DNA of 64,000 nucleotides from DAITPV01 sp050692555 (GTDB taxonomy: Bacteria > Actinomycetota > UBA4738 > CALAEC01). The position numbers and the translations under genes were made by a program. The stretch's first letter is position 1. The number at the start of each line of letters is the position of its first letter. The DNA lies in the NCBI GenBank assembly GCA_050692555.1, contig JBOGVS010000003.1, positions 1 through 64,000 of the forward strand. The letters are read 5' to 3'. This document shows positions 16,562 through 24,711 of this stretch, piece after piece. A model generated the notes under the pieces. The model was not told where the DNA came from and searched no databases. It saw nothing but the letters and a program-made list of their open reading frames with translations.

Positions 16562-17746
16562 CTACCCCCCCGAACCCCCCCACCGCAACGCGACCAGGGT
16601 GGCATCGTCTCGGAGCACGCCCCGGGCGTGCTCCTTGACGGCCTCGAGGATCTGGCGGACCAGCACGATCAGCCCGACCTCCGTGTCACCGTGCCGGCTG
16701 GCCATGTCCAGGAATCGCTCCATGCCGAACTCGTCTCCGCCGTCGGTGCGGGCCTCGATCACCCCGTCGGAGTAGAAGATCACGATGTCGTCGGGTTGGA
16801 GCCCCACCTCCACCTGGTCCACGGGGCCCCCCTCCAGCCCGAACGGAAGCATGGGAACGGCCTCACCAAGGGGCGAGGCCGTGTGGTCACGGATCATCAG
16901 GGGGACGGGGTGGCCGGCGTTGAGCCAGGACAGGAGGCCCGTCTCCGTGTGCAGCCGGCACAGGTGGCCGGTGACGAAGGCCTCGCCGTCCACGTGGCTC
17001 CGGACGGCTTCGTCGATGTCGCCGGCCACGCCGGTGAGCTCGGACTGGCGCCGCCGGCCGTATCGGTAGGCTCCCACCGCGAGCGTGGTGAGCAGGGTGG
17101 CCTTGAGCCCATGCCCCATGGCGTCGAACACCGCCAGCTCCATCTCCTCCTCGTTGGCCGCGAAGTCGAACGCGTCGCCGCCGATGTCGTAGGCGGGTTC
17201 GACCCGCCCGGCCATCTCCACCATGGGGTCCTTGTAGGTGGGGAGCGGGAGGAGGTCCCATTGCATCGCCGCGGCCAGGCGGAGGTGCTGGGCCCCCCTG
17301 GCCAGCTCGAAGACGTCGCTGTGCCGGCGCGCGCCGAGTACCGCGCCTCCCACGATCAGGGCGATGGCCGGGGCCAGCGCTGTCACTCCGGGATCCGGCC
17401 GTTTCAGGTTTAGGGCCAGGACTCCCACGCTGTCGCTTCGCCGGAACACCGGGACCCACAGCATCTGCCCCTCGTCGGTGTCGGTCTCCACCATCTGCCG
17501 GGTGAAGTAGACCCGTCCGGCGATGGTCCCCTGGATCGACAGCTCGTCGGCCGGCGGGGGGGAACCGGCCGAGCTGGGGACCCACCTGAGGGTCTCCTCG
17601 CTGTAGTCGGCCACGTACAGCCACAGACCGCGGACCCCCAGTCGCTCTCGGAGGTGGAGAAGGCTGATGTCGAGGAGGGACGACGCCGGGGCGCCGTCCA
17701 GGGCCTCGATCAGCCGCCCGAGTAGGGAGTCGTGGGGTTCCGCCAT
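16562..17746 (-). CDS. GAF-PP2C (SpoIIE-type) phosphatase
   Basis: A soluble 394-residue phosphatase with an N-terminal GAF-like sensor (about 25-140: RERLGVRGLWLYVADYSEETL) and a C-terminal SpoIIE domain (YDIGGDAFDFA; VFDAMGHGLKATLLTT; IVIFYSDGVIEA; RDDATLVALRW). The start at 17746 (MAEPHDS) is preferred because a TACGAT -10 at 17770-17765 overlaps the other candidate ATG at 17767 and would start transcripts downstream of it. It lies nine to thirty bases after hutG on the same strand, yet its role fits the partner-switching genes it converges on. Confidence 0.9.
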   Translation of the reverse strand: MAEPHDSLLGRLIEALDGAPASSLLDISLLHLRERLGVRGLWLYVADYSEETLRWVPSSAGSPPPADELSIQGTIAGRVYFTRQMVETDTDEGQMLWVPVFRRSDSVGVLALNLKRPDPGVTALAPAIALIVGGAVLGARRHSDVFELARGAQHLRLAAAMQWDLLPLPTYKDPMVEMAGRVEPAYDIGGDAFDFAANEEEMELAVFDAMGHGLKATLLTTLAVGAYRYGRRRQSELTGVAGDIDEAVRSHVDGEAFVTGHLCRLHTETGLLSWLNAGHPVPLMIRDHTASPLGEAVPMLPFGLEGGPVDQVEVGLQPDDIVIFYSDGVIEARTDGGDEFGMERFLDMASRHGDTEVGLIVLVRQILEAVKEHARGVLRDDATLVALRWGGSGG

Positions 17747-17776
17747 CGGCCTTCTGAGCTCGGTCATCGTACTCCG

Positions 17777-18700
17777 TCAACCGGATGGGCCCACTCGGTG
17801 CCTGGAGGCCAGCCCGGAAGCGAACGACAGCAGACAGGAGGCTGCGCCGGTCACGGTGACATCGGCCACGTCGCGCTGGGGATCCACCTCCACCAGGTCG
17901 ACGCCCCGGACCTTGGGGTGGGCGCCGGCGATCCGAGCGGCGGCCTGCAGCTCGTGCGGCCACAGGCCTCCGGGTCTTGACCCGGGACATGCAGGTGCGA
18001 AGGCCCGGTCCAGGACGTCGAGGTCGAGGTCGACGTAGATCGCCTCGGCCACCCGGTCGAGGTGGACCAGGGCCTCGTCCATCACGCTCACCACGCCTCG
18101 TGTGCGGGTGTCGTCCGTCGTGACCACCGTGATCCCGGCGTCACTGGCGACCTGTGCATAGGAGGCCGAGTTGGCGAAGCGCTGGATGCCCACCTGCACC
18201 ACGTTCCGGCCGGGAAGTCCGTCCTCGAGCAGCGCGCGCACCGGATTGCCGTTGGACAACCCGGAACCGGTGTCGCGGAGATCGTGGTGGGCGTCCAGCG
18301 TGAGGAGCCCAACCCGGCCGAGGTCCGGGCCCAGGCCCCGGACTGCCGGGCGCGTGATGCTGTTGTCACCTCCGAGCACCACGACTGCGTCGAACGTGTC
18401 CAGGGTCCCGCCGACGGCTCCGGCGATCTCGGTCAGGGCGTCCTCCGGCTTCCGCTCGGCCAGCTCCAGGTCGCCGGCGTCCTTGGCGGCGACCGCGCGG
18501 ACGTCTCGATCTCCGTCGTACGTCGAGAACCCTCGCAACGCCTCGCGGATGGCCGCCGGAGCGAGGTCGAACCGGCCGCCGGAGATCGAGCCGAGACGAA
18601 CCGGCGCGCCGATCACCGCTATTCGGGCCACCGGCTGTGGATGGTGATCGCCCGCGAGCCAGGCGGTGGCGCGGGGCCAGTTGGGATCGTCTGCCATCAT
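17777..18700 (-). CDS. hutG: Formimidoylglutamase (arginase/agmatinase family)
   Basis: A 307-residue ureohydrolase-fold enzyme. Manganese-binding motifs are present: VVLGGDNSITRP, LLTLDAHHDLRD, IYVDLDLDVLDRAFAPACPGS and GVDLVEVDPQRD. The N terminus DPNWPRATAWLAG is typical of formimidoylglutamases, which split N-formimidoyl-glutamate into glutamate and formamide at the end of histidine breakdown. The ATG overlaps the hutU stop (ATGA), supporting this role. hutI, the step between HutU and HutG, is not in the window. Confidence 0.88.
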   Translation of the reverse strand: MMADDPNWPRATAWLAGDHHPQPVARIAVIGAPVRLGSISGGRFDLAPAAIREALRGFSTYDGDRDVRAVAAKDAGDLELAERKPEDALTEIAGAVGGTLDTFDAVVVLGGDNSITRPAVRGLGPDLGRVGLLTLDAHHDLRDTGSGLSNGNPVRALLEDGLPGRNVVQVGIQRFANSASYAQVASDAGITVVTTDDTRTRGVVSVMDEALVHLDRVAEAIYVDLDLDVLDRAFAPACPGSRPGGLWPHELQAAARIAGAHPKVRGVDLVEVDPQRDVADVTVTGAASCLLSFASGLASRHRVGPSG

Positions 18701-20340
18701 CGCCAGGGGAGGCGTACCCCGCGTTCCCCGGCCACCTCGATCGCCCGCTCGTATCCGGCATCGGCGTGGCGGATCACCCCGGTGCCGGGGTCGGTGGTCA
18801 GCACGCGCTCGAGGCGCCCGGCGGCCTCCGCTGAGCCGTCGGCCACCACCACCATCCCCGCATGGATCGACGATCCGATGCCCACCCCGCCGCCGTGGTG
18901 CACCGAGACCCAGTGCGCGCCGGCCGCCGTGTTCACCAGCGCGTTGAGGATCGGCCAGTCGGCGATGGCGTCCGAGCCGTCCCGCATCCCCTCGGTCTCC
19001 CGGTACGGCGAGGCCACGCTTCCGGCGTCCAGATGGTCACGGCCGATGACGATCGGCGCGGAGACCTCGCCGGAGGTCACCAGCTCGTTGAACCGCAGGC
19101 CCGCGCGAGCGCGATCCCCGTAGCCCAGCCAGCAGATCCGGGCCGGGAGCCCCTGGTGCTGGACCCGCTCCTCGGCCATGCTGAGCCACCGGTGGAGCCG
19201 GTCGTCGTTCGGGAACAGGTCCGAGACGGCCCGGTCGGTGACCAGGATGTCGGAGGGGTCGCCGGAGAGGGCCACCCACCGGAACGGGCCCTTGCCTTCG
19301 CAGAACATTGGACGGATGAACGCCGGCACGAACCCCGGGTAGTCGAAGGCCCGCTCGAACCCGCCCTCCCGGGCCCCGGCTCGGAGGTTGTTGCCGTAGT
19401 CGAACGTGATCCCGCCGGCATCCATGAACTCCACCATGGCTTCGCAGTGGGCGGCCATCGAGGCGTGCGCTCGCTTCACGTACCCGTCCGGGTCGGCCCG
19501 GCGGAGGTCCCCGGCTTCCTGGAGCGAGAATCCGGCGGGGACGTATCCCTCCAGGGGATCGTGGGCGGAGGTCTGGTCGGTCACCACGTCGGGGCGGAAG
19601 CCCCGGCGCACCAGCTCCGGATGGGTCTCGGCCGCGTTGGCCAGGAGCCCCACGGACACCGCCTCGCCGCCTCGGCGAGCCTCCTCCACCCACCGCAGCG
19701 CCTCGTCGAGGTCGTCGGTGGAACGGTCCAGGTATCCGGTCTTCACCCGCCGCTCGATGCGTGCGGGATCCACCTCGACCGCCAGGGCCACGCCATCGTT
19801 CATGGTCACCGCCAGCGGCTGGGCCCCGCCCATCCCACCGAGACCGGCGGTGAGGACCACCCGCCCCCGAAGGGTTCCGTCGAAGTGTTGCGTGGCCAGC
19901 TCGGCGAGGGTCTCGTACGTGCCCTGGAGGATCCCCTGGGTGCCGATGTAGATCCACGAGCCCGCGGTCATCTGTCCGTACATCGTCAGGCCCTTATGCT
20001 CGAGCTCCCGGAACGTCTCCCAGTCGGCCCACCTGGGAACCAGCATCGCGTTGGAGATCAACACCCTGGGGGCTTCCGGATGGGTCCGGAACACGCCCAC
20101 CGGCTTGCCCGACTGCACCAGCAGGGTCTCGTCCGATTCGAGGTCGCGCAGGGATCGGACGATGGCGGCGTACGCGTTCCAGTCCCGGGCGGCCTTCCCG
20201 GTCCCCCCGTACACGATGAGGTCCTGGGGACGCTCGGCGACCTCGGGGTCCAGGTTGTTCATCAGCATCCGGAGGGCCGCCTCCTGCGGCCACCCCTTGC
20301 ACGAGCGGTCGTTGCCCCTCGGCGCCCGGATCTCGTTCAT
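18697..20340 (-). CDS. hutU: Urocanate hydratase
   Basis: HutU converts urocanate to imidazolonepropionate using tightly bound NAD. The 547-residue protein is collinear with the family: LRMLMNNLDPEVAERPQDLIVYGGTGKAARDW at the N terminus, GGMGGAQPLA in the NAD-binding region, VTDQTSAHDPLEGYVP mid-protein, CEGKGPFRWVALSGDP, and a C-terminal GGVGIGSSIHAGMV. The start overlaps the hutH stop and its stop overlaps hutG, so the three enzymes are translationally coupled. Confidence 0.98.
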   Translation of the reverse strand: MNEIRAPRGNDRSCKGWPQEAALRMLMNNLDPEVAERPQDLIVYGGTGKAARDWNAYAAIVRSLRDLESDETLLVQSGKPVGVFRTHPEAPRVLISNAMLVPRWADWETFRELEHKGLTMYGQMTAGSWIYIGTQGILQGTYETLAELATQHFDGTLRGRVVLTAGLGGMGGAQPLAVTMNDGVALAVEVDPARIERRVKTGYLDRSTDDLDEALRWVEEARRGGEAVSVGLLANAAETHPELVRRGFRPDVVTDQTSAHDPLEGYVPAGFSLQEAGDLRRADPDGYVKRAHASMAAHCEAMVEFMDAGGITFDYGNNLRAGAREGGFERAFDYPGFVPAFIRPMFCEGKGPFRWVALSGDPSDILVTDRAVSDLFPNDDRLHRWLSMAEERVQHQGLPARICWLGYGDRARAGLRFNELVTSGEVSAPIVIGRDHLDAGSVASPYRETEGMRDGSDAIADWPILNALVNTAAGAHWVSVHHGGGVGIGSSIHAGMVVVADGSAEAAGRLERVLTTDPGTGVIRHADAGYERAIEVAGERGVRLPWR

Positions 20341-21884
20341 GCCAGCTCGCCCACCGCTCGTTCCACAGCCTCGACCAGCGTCCCCCCGCTTACCAGGCTG
20401 GTGGCTTCGGCGATGTCCACCGACAGGTCACGGTCCTCGCTCAGGGACGGGATCCGGTCGCGCACCGCTCGCAGGGCCGCCCCGGTGCCGGCGGCGGTGT
20501 CCGGCTCCCGGAGGTCGAGGGCCTGGGCGGCGCACGCCGCCTCGACCGCCAGGATCGTGGTCACGTGCTCGAGGACCCGGCGGAGCTTCAGGCCGGCCAG
20601 CCACCCCATGCTCACGTGGTCCTCCTGGGTCCCCGACGTGGGGATGGAGTCGACGCTGGCGGGGTGAGCCAGCACCTTGCACTCGGAGACCAGGGCGGCC
20701 TGGGTGTACTGCGCCAGCATGTAGCCGGAGCCCAGGCCCGCGTCGGTGGCCAGGAACGGAGGAAGCCCTCGGGAGGTGCCCGGGGCCAGCAGCCAGTTCG
20801 TGCGCCGCTCGCAGATGTTCCCCACCGCGCTCACCGAGATCGCCATGAAGTCCATGGCGAACGCCAGCGGCTGGCCGTGGAAGTTGCCGGTGGACTCCAC
20901 CCGGCCGTCGGGGAGGATCACCGGGTTGTCCACCACCGAACCCCGCTCCCGCCCCATGACCTCCGCGGCGAACGCCACGGTGTCCCGGGCGGCCCCGTGG
21001 ACCTGCGGCGTGCACCGCATCGAGTAGGGGTCCTGGACCACGTGTGAGCTCTCGCGATGGGAGGCGATGATCGGGCTTCCTTCGAGAAGCACGCGGAGGT
21101 TCGCCGCCGAGGCGTTCTGTCCGGGGTGAGGTCGCAGCTCGTGGAGATCCGCGGCGAACGGCCGGTCCGTACCCAGGCCCCCCTCGATGGTCATGGCGGC
21201 GATGATGTCGGCGGCCTTCAGGAGCCGGGCCGCGTCGTGACGGGCCAGGAGTCCCAGGGCCAGCATGCCCTCGGTCCCGTTGACCAGGGCCAGCCCCTCC
21301 TTGGCTTCCAGGGACACGGGCTCGAGGCCGGCGCGACGGAAGGCGTCGGCCGCGGGCTCGGTGTGGCCGTCTTCCCGGAGCATCCTCCCCTCACCCATCA
21401 AGCACAGGGCGATGTGAGCGAGCTGGGCCAGGTCGCCGCTGGCCCCCACCGATCCCCGGCTGGGCACCGCTGGGTGGACGCCTCGATTGAGCAGGTCGAC
21501 CAGTCGCTCCACCAGCAGCGGCCGGACACCGGAGAATCCGGCAGCGAGTGCCCGGGCCCGCAGCAGCATCATGGCCCGGACGACGTCGGCGGGGAGCAGA
21601 TCACCGGTCCCTGCCGCGTGGCTTCGGATCAGGTTGCGTTGGAGCCGGGCCAGGTCGTCCTTCTCGATCCGCACTTCGGCCAGCGCCCCGAACCCGGTGG
21701 TCACCCCGTAGACCGGGCGATCGCCGGCCACGTGGGCCTCGACGTGCTGCCGGGCGGGGGCCATGGCGGCCGCCACGCGGTCGCCGATCCGGACCTCCGC
21801 CCGGTGCCGGGCCACGGCCACCACCTCCTGCGGCTCCAGCGGTGCGCCGTCCAGGACCACGGTGTCGGGGAGCGGATGCTCCAC
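20337..21884 (-). CDS. hutH: Histidine ammonia-lyase
   Basis: HutH removes ammonia from histidine to give urocanate, the first step of degradation. The 515-residue protein carries the Ala148-Ser149-Gly150 triad in SVGASGDLAQLAH, which cyclises to the MIO cofactor, plus VYGVTTGFGAL and QDPYSMRCTPQVHG. The start is GTG at 21884 with TAACGT six bases upstream on the same strand, a leaderless arrangement. It heads the leftward operon hutH-hutU-hutG. No dedicated regulator (HutC/HutP) is adjacent. Confidence 0.98.
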   Translation of the reverse strand: MEHPLPDTVVLDGAPLEPQEVVAVARHRAEVRIGDRVAAAMAPARQHVEAHVAGDRPVYGVTTGFGALAEVRIEKDDLARLQRNLIRSHAAGTGDLLPADVVRAMMLLRARALAAGFSGVRPLLVERLVDLLNRGVHPAVPSRGSVGASGDLAQLAHIALCLMGEGRMLREDGHTEPAADAFRRAGLEPVSLEAKEGLALVNGTEGMLALGLLARHDAARLLKAADIIAAMTIEGGLGTDRPFAADLHELRPHPGQNASAANLRVLLEGSPIIASHRESSHVVQDPYSMRCTPQVHGAARDTVAFAAEVMGRERGSVVDNPVILPDGRVESTGNFHGQPLAFAMDFMAISVSAVGNICERRTNWLLAPGTSRGLPPFLATDAGLGSGYMLAQYTQAALVSECKVLAHPASVDSIPTSGTQEDHVSMGWLAGLKLRRVLEHVTTILAVEAACAAQALDLREPDTAAGTGAALRAVRDRIPSLSEDRDLSVDIAEATSLVSGGTLVEAVERAVGELA

Positions 21885-21957
21885 GGCGCAACGTTACACC
21901 GGGCCGGACCGGCCGGACCTCGCACTTCGCGATTCGGGAGATCCGGGTGTTTCTCGA

Positions 21958-21963
21958 TACGAT
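21958..21963 (+). promoter_or_regulatory. Leaderless -10 element (TACGAT)
   Basis: TACGAT, seven bases, then GTG at 21971. The hexamer overlaps an upstream in-frame ATG (21962), which therefore cannot be the start of this transcript. Confidence 0.55.
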
Positions 21964-21970
21964 GGCCGTC

Positions 21971-23182
21971 GTGGCGCGGACCTTCGTGATGGTGGGGGCC
22001 GGGCTGTCCGCGGCCGCGGCGGTCCAGGGGCTCCGGGAGCGGGGCTTCGACGGGAACATCGTGCTGCTCGGCGAGGAGCCTCACCTCCCGTACGAGCGGC
22101 CCCCGTTGTCCAAGGAGTACCTCAGGGGCGAGCAGGATCGGGACAAGCTGTTCGTCCGGCCGGCGCCCTGGTACCGGGAGAACGACGTAGTGGTCCGGCT
22201 GGAGACCCGGGTCGCCGCGCTCGACCCGGAGGGGCCGGCCGTGGAGCTGGAGGACGGTGAACGGATCGAGGCCGATGCGATCCTCCTGGCCACCGGGGGA
22301 CGGCCGCGACGGATGCCCGGGCCGGGCTCTGACCGGGTCCTGTACCTGCGGGCCATCGAGGACTCCGACGCGATCCGCGAAGCGATCGAGGGAGGGCGGG
22401 TGGTGATCGTGGGCGCGGGATTCATCGGCGCCGAGGTAGCCGCCTCCGCCAGAGCCAAGGGCACCGAGGTGACGGTCCTGGAGATGGCCCCGGTCCCGCT
22501 GATCCGGGCCCTGGGAGAGGAGATCGGGAAGCTGTACGGCCAGATCCATCGGGATCATGGGGTGGACCTCCGAACCGGGGAGGGCGTGGAGTCCATCGAG
22601 GAAGCCGGCGACGGGGTGGTGGTTCGGACGTCGAAGGGGCACGAGATCGAGGCCGGAACGGTCGTGGTGGGGATCGGGATCCAGCCCAATGCCGAGCTGG
22701 CCGATGCCGCCGGCCTGAAGGTCGACAACGGGGTCGTGGTCGATGAGGCGTGCCGCTCCTCCGCGCCGGCGGTGTTCGCTTGTGGGGACGTGGCCAACCA
22801 CGATCACCCGGTGTTCGGACGGCTGCGCGTGGAGCACTACGACAACGCCCTGAAGATGGGAACGCACGTGGCCGGGGCCATGCTGGGGTCGGACGCACCG
22901 TTCGACGACCCGCACTGGTTCTGGTCCGATCAGTACGACGTGAACCTGCAGTACGCCGGGTTCGCGGCCGAGTGGGACGACATCGTCACCCGCGGGTCGC
23001 TGGAGGAACGCGACGGCGCGGCGTTCTACCTGAAGGATGGGGTGGTGCTGGCCGCGCTGGGGCTCAACCGAGGGAAAGATGTGCGCAGGGCCATGAAGCT
23101 CATCAAGGCCCGGGCTCGTCCGGAGCGGACGGCGCTCCAGGACGATACCGTCGACCTCCGGACCCTGGTACCGAAGGAGTAA
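21971..23182 (+). CDS. FAD-dependent ferredoxin/Rieske reductase
   Basis: A 403-residue NAD(P)H:ferredoxin reductase of the BphA4/rubredoxin-reductase type. It has an FAD Rossmann motif at the N terminus (VGAGLSAAAAVQGLRERGF), ERPPLSKEYLRG, a second NAD-binding motif (VVIVGAGFIGAEVAASARAKG) and the FAD-binding VFACGDVANHDHP. The C-terminal reductase domain (WFWSDQYDVNLQYAGFA) is complete. Such enzymes reduce small Rieske or 2Fe-2S ferredoxins, and the third gene of this operon encodes a Rieske domain. The operon continues five bases later. Confidence 0.92.
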   Translation: MARTFVMVGAGLSAAAAVQGLRERGFDGNIVLLGEEPHLPYERPPLSKEYLRGEQDRDKLFVRPAPWYRENDVVVRLETRVAALDPEGPAVELEDGERIEADAILLATGGRPRRMPGPGSDRVLYLRAIEDSDAIREAIEGGRVVIVGAGFIGAEVAASARAKGTEVTVLEMAPVPLIRALGEEIGKLYGQIHRDHGVDLRTGEGVESIEEAGDGVVVRTSKGHEIEAGTVVVGIGIQPNAELADAAGLKVDNGVVVDEACRSSAPAVFACGDVANHDHPVFGRLRVEHYDNALKMGTHVAGAMLGSDAPFDDPHWFWSDQYDVNLQYAGFAAEWDDIVTRGSLEERDGAAFYLKDGVVLAALGLNRGKDVRRAMKLIKARARPERTALQDDTVDLRTLVPKE

Positions 23183-23187
23183 CGAGG

Positions 23188-23658
23188 ATGGACTATCAGT
23201 GGTGGGTGTTCATCCACATCGCCGGGGCGCTGGCGTTCCTGGCCGCCCACGGCGTGTCGGTGGGGGTGGCCTTCCGGGTCCGGAAGGAGCGGGATCCGGG
23301 CCGCCTTCTGGCGCTCCTCGACCTTTCGAACTCATCGGCCACTCTGATGTACGTCTCGCTGCTGGTTCTCCTGGCGGGAGGGGTGGTGGCCGGGTTCATG
23401 GGGAACTGGTGGAGCTCCGGATGGATCTGGACCGCTCTTGCCGTCCTCATCGTGACCATGGGCCTGATGTACGGGATCGCCACCACCTACTACCGGCGCC
23501 TGCGGACCATCGTTACCGCCATGGCCGAAGGCTCGCAGGCCGTCAGCGAGGGCCGCCTGGCCGAGGTCCTGGCCGGACCCCGACCGTGGATCCTGGCGGT
23601 GATCGGGTTCGGAGCTCTCCTGTTCATCCTGTACCTCATGATGTTCAAGCCGTTCTGA
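23188..23658 (+). CDS. Four-helix integral membrane protein, unknown family
   Basis: A 156-residue protein with four predicted transmembrane helices (VFIHIAGALAFLAAHGVSVG, LMYVSLLVLLAGGVVAGFMG, WTALAVLIVTMGLMYGIATT, WILAVIGFGALLFILYLMM). It resembles DUF2269-like membrane proteins, but I cannot name it securely. Two histidines in helix 1 (positions 10 and 20) could in principle ligate heme. It lies between a ferredoxin reductase and a Usp-Rieske fusion with gaps of 5 and 9 bp, so a role as membrane electron acceptor or donor is a reasonable guess. Confidence 0.75.
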   Translation: MDYQWWVFIHIAGALAFLAAHGVSVGVAFRVRKERDPGRLLALLDLSNSSATLMYVSLLVLLAGGVVAGFMGNWWSSGWIWTALAVLIVTMGLMYGIATTYYRRLRTIVTAMAEGSQAVSEGRLAEVLAGPRPWILAVIGFGALLFILYLMMFKPF

Positions 23659-23667
23659 GGGGGCGAC

Positions 23668-24711
23668 GTGGGATACCGGACCATCATGGTGGGCACCGAC
23701 GGCTCCGAGACGGCCGCGATCGCGGTTCGCGCCGCCACGGGGCTGGCCGAGCGGTTCGGGGGCACCGTTCACATCGTCACGGCGCATACGGAAACCGGCG
23801 TCGACGAGCAGACCGCCATCGAGGTCCTGCGGTACGCGCGCGAGGCCGTCCGCCGTGAGGGCGTCGAGACCAAGACCCACATGCGGAAGGGACAGCCTGC
23901 CGAGGTGATCAACGACCTGGCCGCGGTGCACGGCGCGGATGTGATCGTGGTCGGTAACGTGGGGATGGGGAAGGCTCGCCGGTTCCGCCTGGGCGGGATC
24001 GCCGAGCAGGTGACGGTGGAGGCTCCCTGCGACGTCCTGATCGTCCACACCGCGGACGGGGCCACCGCCGAGGGGGCCTACCGGCACCTCCTGATCGGAA
24101 CGGATGGCTCGCCGACGGCCGCGGAGGCCACCCGGAAGGCGTTCGAGATCGCGGAGATCCTGGGGGCCGACGTCACCCTGGTGTACGTGGGGGACCCATT
24201 GCTGGGGGCCATCGCCCTGGAGGAGGCTGCCAAGGGACGTCCCGGGCAGGCCGACGTGCACAGTGAAATCCTCCAGGGTGATCCGGCGGAGCGCATCGTC
24301 GAGCTGGCGGCCGGCGGCAAGATCGACCTGGTGATCGTGGGCAACAAGGGCATGGCCGGGACCCGCCGCTATCTGCTGGGATCGGTCCCCAACAAGGTGG
24401 CCCACGAATCCCCGGTGGACGTGCTGGTGGCCAAGACCGTGGGCCGGACCATCGACGACCTGGCCCCCGGTCACGGTGGCCTGGTGGACGTGGAGGGCAG
24501 GCGGCTGGCCGTGTTCAAGGCGGAGGACGGGGCCCTGACCGCGCTCAACCCTCGGTGCACCCACATGGGGTGCACGGTGGACTGGAACGACGGCGACCGG
24601 ACCTGGGACTGCCCGTGCCACGGCTCGCGGTTCGACGTCCAGGGCCGGGTGATCCACGGCCCCGCTCGCAGCCCGTTGGAGCGTACGGACGTCTCGCCGG
24701 ATCCTTCCTAG
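23668..24711 (+). CDS. Tandem universal-stress protein fused to a Rieske 2Fe-2S domain
   Basis: A 347-residue three-domain protein. Residues 1-127 and 139-257 are two UspA domains. The second has the canonical ATP-binding motif GNKG-x9-GS (225-239); the first is nearly canonical (GNVG-x9-GG). Residues about 265-347 are a Rieske domain with Cys297, His299, Cys315 and His318 as cluster ligands, and Cys302/Cys317 placed for the disulfide (RCTHMGC; DCPCHGS). No signal peptide is seen. The reductase two genes upstream is the obvious electron source. I know of no described role for this fusion. Its stop overlaps the convergent LarA-like gene. Confidence 0.93.
   Translation: MGYRTIMVGTDGSETAAIAVRAATGLAERFGGTVHIVTAHTETGVDEQTAIEVLRYAREAVRREGVETKTHMRKGQPAEVINDLAAVHGADVIVVGNVGMGKARRFRLGGIAEQVTVEAPCDVLIVHTADGATAEGAYRHLLIGTDGSPTAAEATRKAFEIAEILGADVTLVYVGDPLLGAIALEEAAKGRPGQADVHSEILQGDPAERIVELAAGGKIDLVIVGNKGMAGTRRYLLGSVPNKVAHESPVDVLVAKTVGRTIDDLAPGHGGLVDVEGRRLAVFKAEDGALTALNPRCTHMGCTVDWNDGDRTWDCPCHGSRFDVQGRVIHGPARSPLERTDVSPDPS

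Noticed and set aside
21057..21989. Long open frame antisense to hutH
   Set aside because: High GC makes antisense frames of real genes stay open. Composition is Gly/Arg/His/Gln-rich with no motif, while the other strand is a complete HutH.
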